This document shows positions 7,462 through 17,222 of a stretch of 64,000 nucleotides of DNA, piece after piece. Source of the DNA: an uncultured Burkholderiaceae bacterium (GTDB taxonomy: Bacteria > Pseudomonadota > Gammaproteobacteria > Burkholderiales > Burkholderiaceae_B); assembly GCA_934525625.1 (NCBI GenBank), contig CAKSZL010000001.1, positions 124,001 to 188,000 on the forward strand, read 5' to 3'. A program made the position numbers and the translations under genes. Under the pieces are notes generated by a model. The model made no database searches. It was not told where the DNA came from and worked only from the letters and a program-made list of their open reading frames with translations. Every line of letters starts with the position of its first letter. Position 1 is the stretch's first letter.

Positions 7462-8709
7462 TTATTGATAGATCTGCATGTCGGCCGTCTTCTTCACCGA
7501 CGGATAAACCTCGTTGTAGACGTTTTCTTTGATGAGCTTCTTGGAAGCCTCGTCGTAGCGCCATTGCGCGCCGCCCAGGGGCTGCACGGAATAGTTCTGG
7601 TCGTTGAACTTGACCTCGCCCGTGACGGTGTCCAGGTCGGTCTTGGCCAGCGCCTGGCGCACCGCCTCGCGGTCGGTCGTGCCGGCGCGCTGGATGGCGT
7701 CGAACAGGATGTCGTAAGAGGCGTCTTCGTAGCCCAGTGGCGGCGTGTACTGCTTGCCCGGGTTCTGCGACTCGTATTTGTCCGCCAGCTGCTGCGCGGT
7801 GTAGCCGCCGAACTTGGAACTGCCCGGGAAGGCCGGCGACCAGAAGTTGACGCTGACGATGCCGTAGCCGGCCGGGCCGATGGCGTTCATGGGCTCGGGA
7901 TAGCCGGTGGCCTTGTCGATGACGTACATCTTGGGCTTGAAGCCCGCCTGCGCCGCCTGCTGCAAGAAGTTCTGCAGATCGGGCGGGGCCAGCACGCCGG
8001 TGACGACTTCGACGCGATTGCGGCGGAACTGGTTGATGATGGAGCTGAAGTCGGGCAGGCCTTGCGCGAAGCGGCCAGGGTCGACGGGCTTCCAGCCGGC
8101 CTCCTTGAAGGCAGGGTCGAACAGCGAGGCGAACACCGTACCGTCGGGGTCGTTGGGATACAGATAGCCTATGGTGCCGTTGAAGCCGCCGGGCAGGGAC
8201 TTGATCATGCCGATGTGGTTCTTGACGAGATCGGGCACCGAGAAGAAGAAGTGGTAGGTGTAGTCGTAATCTTTGGGTTTGCCGTCCGGGCCGAACAGCC
8301 AGGCCTCGACCGGCGTGTTGCCGGTGACGCAAGGCATTTTGTGGCGTTCGCACAGGTCGGACGGCGCGTTGGTGGTGTCGGGCGTGCCCTGAGCCAGCAG
8401 GAAGTCCACCTTGTCTTGCAGGATGGCGCGCGTGGCGGCTTCGGCCGAGCCCGACGTCGTGCTGCGGCTATCGTAGATCTCGTACTGGATCTTGCACATT
8501 TTGTCGCCGACCTTCAGGCCGCCGGCGGCATTGATGGGGTCTACCTTGTTCTTATCCACCCACGGCGTCACCTTGCCGTAGTCGGCCAGGGGCCCGGTAA
8601 TGGGCACGACGCGCCCTATCTTGATCGTGCATTCCTGCGCCTGGGCGCCACCCGCAAACACCATAAGGCTGCCGCTGACGAGCAGCGCGGTTTTCAAGCT
8701 GAGTTTCAT
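7462..8709 (-). CDS. Periplasmic LIV-type ABC substrate-binding protein
   Basis: 415 residues. It starts with a Sec signal peptide (MKLSLKTALL...GGAQAQ, cleavage after about residue 24) followed by a Peripla_BP_6-type fold (KIGRVVPITGPLADYGK..., and GTIGYLYPNDPDGTVFA in the middle). ATG 8709 is preferred over the longer open frame because it begins the signal peptide and has GGAG 7 bases upstream. It is the dedicated binding protein of the importer encoded downstream and follows the dioxygenase alpha gene by 44 bases. The ligand is unknown; co-transcription with ring-cleavage genes suggests the pathway substrate. Confidence 0.9.
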   Translation of the reverse strand: MKLSLKTALLVSGSLMVFAGGAQAQECTIKIGRVVPITGPLADYGKVTPWVDKNKVDPINAAGGLKVGDKMCKIQYEIYDSRSTTSGSAEAATRAILQDKVDFLLAQGTPDTTNAPSDLCERHKMPCVTGNTPVEAWLFGPDGKPKDYDYTYHFFFSVPDLVKNHIGMIKSLPGGFNGTIGYLYPNDPDGTVFASLFDPAFKEAGWKPVDPGRFAQGLPDFSSIINQFRRNRVEVVTGVLAPPDLQNFLQQAAQAGFKPKMYVIDKATGYPEPMNAIGPAGYGIVSVNFWSPAFPGSSKFGGYTAQQLADKYESQNPGKQYTPPLGYEDASYDILFDAIQRAGTTDREAVRQALAKTDLDTVTGEVKFNDQNYSVQPLGGAQWRYDEASKKLIKENVYNEVYPSVKKTADMQIYQ

Positions 8710-8753
8710 GACGAGGCTCCAGATGAAGGAAATAAAAGGTAGTGGCTGCAACC

Positions 8754-9569
8754 CTACAAGGTGAACTCGATGACGGCCGCGCCGCTGCCGTAGGCCGGGC
8801 CGTAGCCATGGACGCGCGCGCCCATGAAACGGCCGTTGAGCGCACCGAGCACCCAATGAAAATGCTTGAAGCCCATGTCCACGCGGGCCGCGCGCGCATA
8901 CTCGGGTATCAGCCCGCGCAGTTGCGTCACGTCGCCGGCTTCTATCAGGCGCAATATTTTTTGGTTCCAGTCGTCGTCGCTGGAAGAGGCGATGCGGTCG
9001 GCATGGGGCTCAAGCTCGGTGCGGAACAGCGAGCCCGACAAGCCGCCCACGCCCACCACCGCCACCCGCTTGCCCTGCTCGGCCGCGCATTGCACGGCCA
9101 GGGCGGCCAGCTTCTCGGTGGTGGCGCCGTCGTGGTACAGGTTGTTGGAGGCCACCACCAGCGGCAGCGCGTCGCTTCCCATGCCCATCAGCGTGCAAGC
9201 CGAAATGGTGCCGCTATCGATGGGGAAATGGTTGTAGTTGATGCCGCGCGCATGCACACCCTGCCTGGGCGAAGCGGCCACGCATGCGTAGGCCAGTTCG
9301 GTATCGGCATGGATGTCGTAAGGCATGTCGCCGAATTCGTACCAGTTTTCGTCCACGTGCAGGCCGGTGCTGCGCGGGCGCGTCAGCCATTGCTGGTCGA
9401 GCACGGCGAACCATTGCGTGGAATACACCAGCACGGCGTCGGGGCGCGAAGCGGCCAGGGCGCGGCCGGCGCGCTGCATGGCGCCGGCCAGGCGGCCCCA
9501 AGGCAAGGCGTCTGGCTTCAGGCACGGCAAGGGACTGCCCGGCACGAGGAAAGCGGAAACGACCGTCAT
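8754..9569 (-). CDS. 2-Aminophenol 1,6-dioxygenase-like alpha subunit (LigB superfamily, non-catalytic)
   Basis: 271 residues, the length of the known alpha subunits (AmnA/CnbCa). It has the class III extradiol (LigB) fold but not the iron ligands: the histidine expected near residue 13 is replaced in FLVPGSPLP, and the second in LVYSTQWFAV. In characterised 2-aminophenol 1,6-dioxygenases only the beta subunit is catalytic and alpha is structural. The gene starts 11 bases after the beta gene. A paralogous domain is fused to LivM at 3033-5042, so the operon encodes two alpha-like partners for one beta. Confidence 0.85.
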   Translation of the reverse strand: MTVVSAFLVPGSPLPCLKPDALPWGRLAGAMQRAGRALAASRPDAVLVYSTQWFAVLDQQWLTRPRSTGLHVDENWYEFGDMPYDIHADTELAYACVAASPRQGVHARGINYNHFPIDSGTISACTLMGMGSDALPLVVASNNLYHDGATTEKLAALAVQCAAEQGKRVAVVGVGGLSGSLFRTELEPHADRIASSSDDDWNQKILRLIEAGDVTQLRGLIPEYARAARVDMGFKHFHWVLGALNGRFMGARVHGYGPAYGSGAAVIEFTL

Positions 9570-9580
9570 GAGGGGTGCTC

Positions 9581-10585
<1,005 letters not shown>

Positions 10586-10592
10586 CTACCCC

Positions 10593-11027
10593 CTATTTGG
10601 AAGAAGCGGCGGCGCTGTCGCCGCCCGTTTCCAGCAAGAGCTGGAACTCGATTTCGACGATGGCGTCCAGCGGCAATGCGCTGACGCCGGCCGAGGTGCG
10701 CGCCGGCGGCACGCCGCCAGCGAAGAAGGCGTCCCAGGCCTGGTTGATGCTGGGAAACGCAGCGAAGTCGGTGACGAACAAGCGCGCCAGCACGATGTTC
10801 TCGCGCGACCAGCCTTGCTCGTCCAGCAGGCGCTGCAAGTTGGCCAGTATGCGCTCGGTCTGGCGGGCGGCGTCGCCGCCCACGAAGGCGTTGGTGTCGG
10901 GGTCGATGGCGACCATGCCGGACACGAACACGAAAGGCCCGGCCTGTATGACCGGCGTGTAGAGAAACCGCGGCGTGGGCAACACGCGGGAAGCGATGGC
11001 CTGACGGGTATACGGGCCAGCAGCCAT
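10593..11027 (-). CDS. RidA-family protein, candidate 2-aminomuconate deaminase
   Basis: 144 residues of the RidA/YjgF enamine/imine deaminase fold (GPFVFVSGMVAIDPDTNAFVGGD, IEIEFQLLLE). 2-Aminomuconate deaminases of aminophenol pathways (AmnD/CnbZ) belong to this family, which fits its place as first gene of the operon ahead of the dioxygenase beta gene. ATG 11027 has GGAG 7 bases upstream and is preferred over an upstream frame. The semialdehyde dehydrogenase that should act between ring cleavage and deamination is not in the window. Confidence 0.85.
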   Translation of the reverse strand: MAAGPYTRQAIASRVLPTPRFLYTPVIQAGPFVFVSGMVAIDPDTNAFVGGDAARQTERILANLQRLLDEQGWSRENIVLARLFVTDFAAFPSINQAWDAFFAGGVPPARTSAGVSALPLDAIVEIEFQLLLETGGDSAAASSK

Positions 11028-11296
11028 GGGTCGTCTCCGATATATATGTGCACGTACTAAAACCGCCGCACGTATCGCTAAAGTCGAATCCAGTCTATGG
11101 GCGGCCATAAATCGCGTCAAGTTCTATTCATCGCCAAATACCCGCTTTTACGTTCGGTATTTACCCTAGATGCTTTGTTATTGACGCCAAGCGCACCGCA
11201 AGCATATAAACTGGATGGCATACGGAGACCATATGACCACGTACTAATTGCGTGCGTCATGCATCAAAAGAAACCAGGCCGACAAGCCGCGATGCC
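11028..11296. promoter_or_regulatory. Divergent promoter region with 10-base direct repeat, candidate MarR sites
   Basis: The gap between the aminophenol-type operon and the MarR gene contains CACGTACTAA twice, at 11051-11060 and 11238-11247, one copy next to each gene. A related CACGTATCGCTAAA lies at 11069-11083. The placement suits a regulator acting on both promoters. Assignment to MarR is inferred from adjacency only. Confidence 0.5.
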
Positions 11297-11860
11297 ATGC
11301 CCAGTCCTATTGCAGCGCCTCTCTCGCAAAGCAGGTCCGACTCCCCGGATGGCGCCGCAAGCATGCCGCCCGAGGCCCGGCAAGCCATACTGGCCTTGAC
11401 GCCCGAAACCCAGGCCTTGCTCGAAGACTTCCAGCTTGGCGACATCGTGTCGCATCTGCTGCGCCGCGCGCACTTCCTGGCCGAGGAAATGTTCTCCAAC
11501 GAGTTCACCGGCGAGGCGCTGACGCCGCGGCAAAAGGCCGCGCTCATCGTCGTGTACCAGCAGCCCGGGCTGAACCAGAACGCGCTGGCCGACCGCCTGT
11601 TCATGGACCGCAACACCATTGCGGACATGGTCAAGCGCTTGGTGTCCGGCAAGCTGCTGGTGCGCCAGGCGGCGCGAAACGACCATCGCGCCTACCAGCT
11701 TTACTTGGCGCCGGCGGGCGCGCAATTGCTCAACCGCGTGCTGCCGCGCGACGCAAACATTGAAACCCGCCTGCTCGAACGCCTGCCCGAAGAATACCGG
11801 CCGCTCTTCCTGAAGTGCCTCAAGGTGCTTGTCGGGGCGGCGCCCCATTCCACCAAATAG
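11297..11860 (+). CDS. MarR-family transcriptional regulator
   Basis: About 187 residues from ATG 11297. A winged helix-turn-helix core is evident: LTPRQKAALIVVYQQPGLNQNALADRLFMDRNTIADMVKRL, then the wing DHRAYQLYLAPAGAQLL. MarR proteins commonly repress aromatic-catabolism operons and respond to phenolic ligands. It is divergent from the RidA-dioxygenase-importer operon, its likely target. The start is uncertain: GTG 11252 and ATG 11363 are in frame and none has a strong ribosome site. It is followed by the flotillin gene after 31 bases. Confidence 0.88.
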   Translation: MPSPIAAPLSQSRSDSPDGAASMPPEARQAILALTPETQALLEDFQLGDIVSHLLRRAHFLAEEMFSNEFTGEALTPRQKAALIVVYQQPGLNQNALADRLFMDRNTIADMVKRLVSGKLLVRQAARNDHRAYQLYLAPAGAQLLNRVLPRDANIETRLLERLPEEYRPLFLKCLKVLVGAAPHSTK

Positions 11861-11891
11861 ACTGACCCCACCCGCCAGGAGCCCCTCGATT

Positions 11892-13592
11892 ATGGAAAAC
11901 AGTCTCGGCATCATTCTTTTGACGATCGTCATCGTCGTCATCGCCATCGCCGTGCTCTGGTGGCTGCTCTCCAAGCTGTACCAGCGCTCCACCACCGAAC
12001 TGTCGTTCGTGCGCACCGGCTTTCTGGGCGAAAAGGTCGCCATCTCGGGCGGGGCCTTCGTCTTTCCCGTCGTTCACGACGTCACGCGCGTCAACATGAA
12101 CACGCTGCGCATCAGCGTCGGCCATTTCGACAAGGACGCCCTCATCACCCAAGACCGCCTGCGCATCAACATCGAGGCCGACTTCTACGTGCGCGTCAAG
12201 CCCGAGCGCCATGCCGTCGCGGCCGCCGCGCGCACGCTGGGCAGCCGCACCTTGTCGGTGGACGCCATGCGCCAGCTGCTCGAAGCGCGCTTCAACGACG
12301 CCCTGCGCACCGCCGCCGCCGAACAGCCCATGGAAGCCCTGCACGAGAACCGCGGCGTGTATTCACAGCGCGTGCGCGAACTGGCCTCCATCGGCCTCGA
12401 AGCCAGCGGGCTGGAAATCGACAGCGTCTCCATCTCCACGCTGGACCAAGCCTCGCGCGAGTTCTTCAACCCCAACAACGCCTTCGACGCCGAAGGCCTG
12501 ACCAAGCTGACGGCCGAGATCGAAGAACGCCGCAAGAAGCGCAACGAAATCGAGCGTGATGCCCAGGTCGCCATCCAGCGCAAGAACCTGGCCGCCGAGC
12601 AGCAGATGCTGGAGCTGCAGCGCGAAGAAGAATACGCTCGCATGAAGCAGGAGCACGAAATCTCGGTGCGCCGCGCCGAACAGCAAAGCCGTATCGCCGC
12701 CGAGGTGGCCGACCTCAAGCGCGAGTCGCAAGTGGCCGAGGTGACCGCCAACGAATCCATAGAGAAAGCGCGCATCGCTTCCGACCGCACGCTGCGTGAA
12801 CAGAAGATCGCGCTCGAACAGCAGATCAAGACCATGGAGATCGAACGTTCGCGCGCGGTGGAAATCGCCGAGACCGAACGCCGCAAGGCGCTGGAACTCG
12901 CGCAGCAAGCCGTCGAAATCGAAATCGCCGAACACTCCAAGCAGCGCAACGCCGCGTTGGCCGAGGCTGAAGCCAGCCGCGCGGCCTCGGTGCGCGCCGA
13001 AGAAGGCGTGGTCTCGGCACGCGAACTCGAACGCGCCGAGCGCGAGAAGGCCCTGGCCCTGATCGCCGCCCAGCGCGAAATCGAAGCGGCCGGGCTCTCC
13101 ACGGTTCAAACGGCCGAAGCGGAAAAGGCGGCCGCCGAACACCGCGCCCAGATGACGCGCCTGGTGGCCGAGGCGCAAGCCTTCGCCGACAAGCTGCAGC
13201 GCGAAGGCAAGGATGCGCGCTACGAAATCGAAGCACGCGGCCGCCGTGCGCTGAACGAAGCCGAAAACCTGATGAGCCCCGAAGCGATGAAGCTGCGCGC
13301 CCAACTGGCCGCCATCGAACAAGTGCAAACCGTGGTGCGCGAAAGCGTCAAGCCGCTGGAGCACATCAGCGACATCAAGATCCTGCACGTGGACGGCCTG
13401 GGTGGCGCGCCCGGCGCCTCGTCAGACCTCCCCGGCGCGGGCGCCAGCCTCAGCGACCAGGTGATGTCGTCGGCATTGAAGTACAAACTGCAAGCCCCGC
13501 TGCTGGACACCCTGCTGCAAACCGCCGGTTTGCAAAGCGACGACGCGGTGCAGCCTTTGAAGAATGCGTTGAAGGGCGATGCGCAAAAGTGA
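11892..13592 (+). CDS. Flotillin-family (YqiK-like) membrane protein
   Basis: 566 residues. One N-terminal membrane helix (residues about 5-27) is followed by an SPFH/band-7 domain (about 30-190, with FGVAISGG-type segment EKVAISGGAFVFPVVHDVTRVNMNTL). A very long charged Glu/Lys/Arg-rich coiled coil (about 215-470) and a short C-terminal domain come next. This is the layout of bacterial flotillins, which organise membrane microdomains. ATG 11892 is chosen because it starts the membrane helix and follows AGGAG. The NfeD-type partner usually found beside bacterial flotillins is absent. The link to the catabolic genes may be chance. Confidence 0.9.
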   Translation: MENSLGIILLTIVIVVIAIAVLWWLLSKLYQRSTTELSFVRTGFLGEKVAISGGAFVFPVVHDVTRVNMNTLRISVGHFDKDALITQDRLRINIEADFYVRVKPERHAVAAAARTLGSRTLSVDAMRQLLEARFNDALRTAAAEQPMEALHENRGVYSQRVRELASIGLEASGLEIDSVSISTLDQASREFFNPNNAFDAEGLTKLTAEIEERRKKRNEIERDAQVAIQRKNLAAEQQMLELQREEEYARMKQEHEISVRRAEQQSRIAAEVADLKRESQVAEVTANESIEKARIASDRTLREQKIALEQQIKTMEIERSRAVEIAETERRKALELAQQAVEIEIAEHSKQRNAALAEAEASRAASVRAEEGVVSARELERAEREKALALIAAQREIEAAGLSTVQTAEAEKAAAEHRAQMTRLVAEAQAFADKLQREGKDARYEIEARGRRALNEAENLMSPEAMKLRAQLAAIEQVQTVVRESVKPLEHISDIKILHVDGLGGAPGASSDLPGAGASLSDQVMSSALKYKLQAPLLDTLLQTAGLQSDDAVQPLKNALKGDAQK

Positions 13593-13666
13593 GCGCCACG
13601 CGTTGACAAGTGAAGCACCGAGCTTGAAATAACGCCCAGCGAAATCGTCATTCCCCATATGCAAAA

Positions 13667-13690
13667 AATCCCCCGGCGTGCCGGGGGATT
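13667..13690 (-). terminator. Rho-independent terminator of the 18104-13727 operon
   Basis: A perfect 11-base-pair stem (AATCCCCCGGC / GCCGGGGGATT) with a 2-base loop. Read on the minus strand it is followed by six U residues. It lies 37 bases beyond the stop codon of the minus-strand binding-protein gene and may also insulate it from the convergent flotillin gene. Confidence 0.88.
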
Positions 13691-13726
13691 CAGGATAAGC
13701 AAGACGGCGATACAGCCTGGCCTCGA

Positions 13727-14896
13727 TCAACCCATCTTGCACTCCGCCGCATAGCGGTCGCCGTAGTCGCGCAGCACGCCTTCCTGCACCATCTTGAACT
13801 CCGGCTTGCCGTCGGCGCCGGCTTGCAGCTTGAAGATGTGGTAGTCCTGCACCGGGTAGTTGTTGTTGCCGAACTTGAAGTTGCCGCGCAGCGATTCGAA
13901 CTCCACCGTCTTGATGGCCTGGGCCAGCGCCTTCTTGTCGGAGACGTCGCCGTCCAGCTTGCGTATGGCGGCGTCCAATATCTTGGCCGCGTCGTAGCTG
14001 AAAGCCGCGTAGGCCGAAGCCAGCTTGCCGTACTTGTCCTGGTAGGCCTTGACGAAGCGGCGCGTCTGCTCGTTGTCCAGGCCCGGCGTCCACGTGTCGC
14101 CGACGACCGCGCCGATCACCGCTTCGCCCATGGCCGCCACGCCCGAGCCTTCGATGGAGTTGGCCATGTACAGCGGCACTTTCTGGTTCATGCCCGCCTG
14201 GCGGTACTGGCGCACGAAGCTGATGGCCAGCGCGCCGGGGTAGAAAGAAAAGATGGCATCGGGCTTGGACGACGCCACCTGGGTCAGCTCGGCCGAGAAA
14301 TCCAGCTGCGTCAAGGGCGTGTAGATTTCATCCGCGATCTCGCCCTTGTACAGGTGCTTGAAGCCGGCCACCTTGTCCTTGCCGCCGACGAAATTGGGCG
14401 TCAGCGTGCTGACCCGCTTGACGCCCTGGTCGCTCAGGTACTTGCCCAAGGCTTCGGCCGGCACGTCGCTTTGCCACGAGGAAATAAACAGATTGGGCTT
14501 GCAAGCCGCGCCGGCCGTGGGCGACGGCCCGCCCACCGAACCGACGAATGGCACGTCGGTCGCCGCTATGCGGGACTGCAAGGCCATGATGATGTGAGCG
14601 AAGGTCAAGCCGGTGACGACGTCCACCTTGTCGCGTTCGAGCAGCTTGCCTGCGCCGTTCAGCGCAACCTCCGGCTTGGATTGGTCGTCCTCGACGATCA
14701 GCGTGGCCGGCACGCCGCCCAGCTTGCCGCCCAGTTCTTCCAGCGCCAGCTGAAAGCCGGCAAGCTGATCCTGCCCCACCTCGGCCGACGGCCCGGACAA
14801 GGTTGCCATGAAGCCCACCTTCACGTCCGCTTGCGCGGCCGTGGTGATGCCCGCCAATGCCAGCGCCAAGGCCAGCTTTCTGAATGTCGTGTTCAT
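13727..14896 (-). CDS. Periplasmic LIV-type ABC substrate-binding protein (orphan)
   Basis: 389 residues with a signal peptide (MNTTFRKLALALAL...TTAAQA, cut near residue 23) and a Peripla_BP_6 fold (VKVGFMATLSGPSAEVGQDQ, EIYTPLTQLDFSAELTQV). It is the last gene of the FAH/VOC operon and has no permease or ATPase genes beside it. It is clearly paralogous to the binding protein at 29103-30275: the two share the GQDQL, GKLGGVP, EEIYTPLTQLDFSAEL and FGNN blocks. Both could serve the livHMGF set at 19209-22590, which lacks its own binding protein (inference). Confidence 0.9.
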   Translation of the reverse strand: MNTTFRKLALALALAGITTAAQADVKVGFMATLSGPSAEVGQDQLAGFQLALEELGGKLGGVPATLIVEDDQSKPEVALNGAGKLLERDKVDVVTGLTFAHIIMALQSRIAATDVPFVGSVGGPSPTAGAACKPNLFISSWQSDVPAEALGKYLSDQGVKRVSTLTPNFVGGKDKVAGFKHLYKGEIADEIYTPLTQLDFSAELTQVASSKPDAIFSFYPGALAISFVRQYRQAGMNQKVPLYMANSIEGSGVAAMGEAVIGAVVGDTWTPGLDNEQTRRFVKAYQDKYGKLASAYAAFSYDAAKILDAAIRKLDGDVSDKKALAQAIKTVEFESLRGNFKFGNNNYPVQDYHIFKLQAGADGKPEFKMVQEGVLRDYGDRYAAECKMG

Positions 14897-14915
14897 ATTG
14901 TCTCCTCCGGTTTCT

Positions 14916-15860
14916 TTAAACGATCCGGGTCTCGAGTTCGCCCAGACCTTCTATCCATACCCGCATGACATCGCCCCGCTTGAGAAACACGCCGGTTTCC
15001 ATGCCCACGCCCGCCGGCGTTCCCGTCAACAGAATGTCGCCCGGCATCAAATCCAGGCGGTGGCTCAGGTAGCTGATCTGGTCGGCCACGCCATACAAAT
15101 GGTTGGATGTGTTGGAATCCTGGCGCAGGTCGTCGTTGAGCCACAGCTTGATGCCCAGGTTTTCGGGCGACGCCACGAAAGACGCGGGCGTCACGAACGG
15201 CCCCAGCGGGCAGGAGCCGGTGAAACACTTGTGCCCTATCCAGTCGAAGCGGAAGGGCGAGCTGGCATCCACCTGCTGGCGCGTCAGGTTGTCGCGCGCG
15301 GAAAGATCGTTGGCGCAGGTATAGCCGGCAACGAAATCCAAGGCCTGCTCCGGCGAAACCCTGGAAGCGCGGCGGCCGATGATGACGGCCAGCTCTGCTT
15401 CCCAATCGAGCTTTTCGGTGTGCTCGGGAAGCGGTACCGCCTGCCGGTGGCCGGCCAGCGTCGACTGCCCCGCCTTCAGAAAATGCCAGGGCGGCAAGCC
15501 GTCCTTTTTGGGGTCCAGGTTCAGCTTCATGTTCATCGCGCGGCCCATGGCCTCGACGTGATCGCGGTAGTTGGCGCCGGCCGCGTAGACCACGCCGCAA
15601 CGCGTCAATGGCGGCAGGTATTCGATGCCCTGCTCCAGCGCATACGGCCGGGCCTGTTCGGGCTTGGCGGCCCACTCGCCGGCCAGCGCCCGCAGCCAGG
15701 GATCGGCCTGCTCCCAGTCGCTCAGCAGATCGTCCACCGAGCGCCAGCGTTCGGTTTTGTCGCGCAGCACCTGGCCCAGCGCGTAGGGGCGCTCGTCCAG
15801 GTACAGGCCAGGCTCGGGCCTGCCGTCCCGCCCCCTATAGGTGAACAGCTGGTATTTCAT
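14916..15860 (-). CDS. Fumarylacetoacetate hydrolase-family protein
   Basis: 314 residues. The FAH catalytic fold is visible from about residue 85: YAAGANYRDHVEAMG, then the metal-binding acids in DWEAELAVIIG, the FVAGYTCANDLSARD block, and MPGDILLTGTPAGVG. Family members hydrolyse C-C bonds of acylpyruvates or isomerise/decarboxylate 2-hydroxyhepta-2,4-diene-1,7-dioate-type products of meta ring cleavage. Lying downstream of an extradiol dioxygenase gene, it probably processes that ring-cleavage product. The specific reaction cannot be assigned. Confidence 0.9.
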   Translation of the reverse strand: MKYQLFTYRGRDGRPEPGLYLDERPYALGQVLRDKTERWRSVDDLLSDWEQADPWLRALAGEWAAKPEQARPYALEQGIEYLPPLTRCGVVYAAGANYRDHVEAMGRAMNMKLNLDPKKDGLPPWHFLKAGQSTLAGHRQAVPLPEHTEKLDWEAELAVIIGRRASRVSPEQALDFVAGYTCANDLSARDNLTRQQVDASSPFRFDWIGHKCFTGSCPLGPFVTPASFVASPENLGIKLWLNDDLRQDSNTSNHLYGVADQISYLSHRLDLMPGDILLTGTPAGVGMETGVFLKRGDVMRVWIEGLGELETRIV

Positions 15861-15898
15861 ATTGCTTGTCCTTGATGCGTATGTGCTTTGCTTGCGTG

Positions 15899-16285
15899 TC
15901 AGCGCAGTTGATAGCTTTGGTCGGAGAAACGCACCGACACCGTCATACTGCCTTCCATCAGTACCCAGCGCTTGACCTCGGCGGTGAACACGCCCTGCTT
16001 GATGAAGGGGTCCTGCTCGATGATGCGCCAGGCGGCGGCCTCAGAATCGGCGCGCAGTATCGTCATGCTGCCCTGCGTGCCCGGCCGCGCGCCGTCGGCC
16101 ATGAACGGCCCCGACATGAACAGCTCGCCGCGCCGCTCGGCTTGTATCGCCCATTCCAGATGGGCGGCCAGCAGCGACTCCAGCCGGGACAGGTCGGCCG
16201 GCTTGCGCAAGGCCACGTAGAAAGGCTTGTTCAGCATGCCCGCCAGCTGAGCCTTCGCGTCGGGTTGGGCTTTTGCGTCGGCCAT
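15899..16285 (-). CDS. YciI-family protein
   Basis: 128 residues with a YCII-type dimeric alpha/beta barrel: FYVALRKPADLSRLESLLAAHLEWAIQAERRGELFMSGPF, followed by GSMTILRADSEAAAWRIIEQDPFIKQGVF. The conserved His (in AAHLEW) and Asp (in EQDPF) of the family are present. Related proteins include muconolactone isomerase/dehalogenase-like enzymes, so a step after ring cleavage is plausible. It starts one base after the VOC dioxygenase stop codon, so the two are probably translationally coupled. Function otherwise unknown. Confidence 0.85.
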   Translation of the reverse strand: MADAKAQPDAKAQLAGMLNKPFYVALRKPADLSRLESLLAAHLEWAIQAERRGELFMSGPFMADGARPGTQGSMTILRADSEAAAWRIIEQDPFIKQGVFTAEVKRWVLMEGSMTVSVRFSDQSYQLR

Positions 16286-16286
16286 A

Positions 16287-17213
16287 TCAGTCGCGCTCCT
16301 CGAAATTCAGGACGAAATCCTCGGGCGGCGGCGTCGTGGCCCAGACGAACATCACGTCGTGGGGCGGCGCGTCTATCGGCTCCCAATCCTCGTCCTCGGG
16401 AATCACGTCTATGTCCCAGAAGTACTCGATCAGGCTGCCCCAGGGGTCGCGCAGATAATGGAAGTAGTTGGAGCCGCCGACGTGGCGCCCCAGGCCGAAG
16501 GCATCCTTGTAGCCCGCGCGCAGCATGGTCTGCGCGCCGATCTCGATTTCGTCGAGATCGGCCACCTCGAAGCTGAGGTGATGCAGGCCGGTGTGCGAAC
16601 TCTTGGCAAAAGCCACCATGTGATGATCGCCGCCGGCCGAGCCGCGCAGAAAGGCCAGGATGTCCAGCGACTTGTCCGAGATCTTCATGCCCAGCACTTC
16701 GGTGTAGAAGGCCGCGGAAGCCGGCACGTCGGGCGAGAACTTGATGAGGTGGCCCAGGCGCAAAGGCCGGGCCCGCTTGGCTTTCGTACTGATGTCGCAG
16801 GCGCGCTTGCCGATGCGGCGATAGCGCCCGTGCGCGTTGATTTCGGGCGGCAAGGCATGGGTGTCGGCCGGCGCCGGCTCGGCCACCTGCACGTTCAGCC
16901 AGTCGCCGTGCGGATCCTGGAACCAGACGCCGCCGAAGGGCACGTCGAAGGGCGCCGGCTGCAGGGGCACGTTCGCCTCGCGCAATTTGCGCAGCAGCAC
17001 TTCCATGCCGGCCTCGTTGGTGCCCAGCGAGGTATAGCTGAGCTTTTTCTTGGGGCCTTGCATCAGCCGGATCTGATCCTGGTCGCGGCCCGGACAGCGG
17101 AACACGTAGTCATTGCCCGAGGCGCGCATTTCCAGCCCGAAGGTTTCATAGAAGGCGCGCCCGATCTCCAGATCGGGCACCGTCATGCCTATGTGCAGCA
17201 AAGAACGAATCAT
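16287..17213 (-). CDS. VOC-superfamily extradiol ring-cleavage dioxygenase
   Basis: 308 residues with two vicinal-oxygen-chelate modules (about 1-125 and 145-270). The C-terminal module holds a plausible Fe(II) 2-His-1-carboxylate set: His in LRLGHLIKFS, His in TGLHHLSFEV and Glu in GSLIEYFWDI. The family includes catechol 2,3-dioxygenase and relatives. The gene lies between a dehydrogenase and a YciI gene and upstream of an FAH hydrolase gene, so meta-cleavage of a dihydroxylated ring is the natural reading. The substrate is not determined. Confidence 0.88.
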   Translation of the reverse strand: MIRSLLHIGMTVPDLEIGRAFYETFGLEMRASGNDYVFRCPGRDQDQIRLMQGPKKKLSYTSLGTNEAGMEVLLRKLREANVPLQPAPFDVPFGGVWFQDPHGDWLNVQVAEPAPADTHALPPEINAHGRYRRIGKRACDISTKAKRARPLRLGHLIKFSPDVPASAAFYTEVLGMKISDKSLDILAFLRGSAGGDHHMVAFAKSSHTGLHHLSFEVADLDEIEIGAQTMLRAGYKDAFGLGRHVGGSNYFHYLRDPWGSLIEYFWDIDVIPEDEDWEPIDAPPHDVMFVWATTPPPEDFVLNFEERD

Positions 17214-17222
17214 TCGAGTCTC

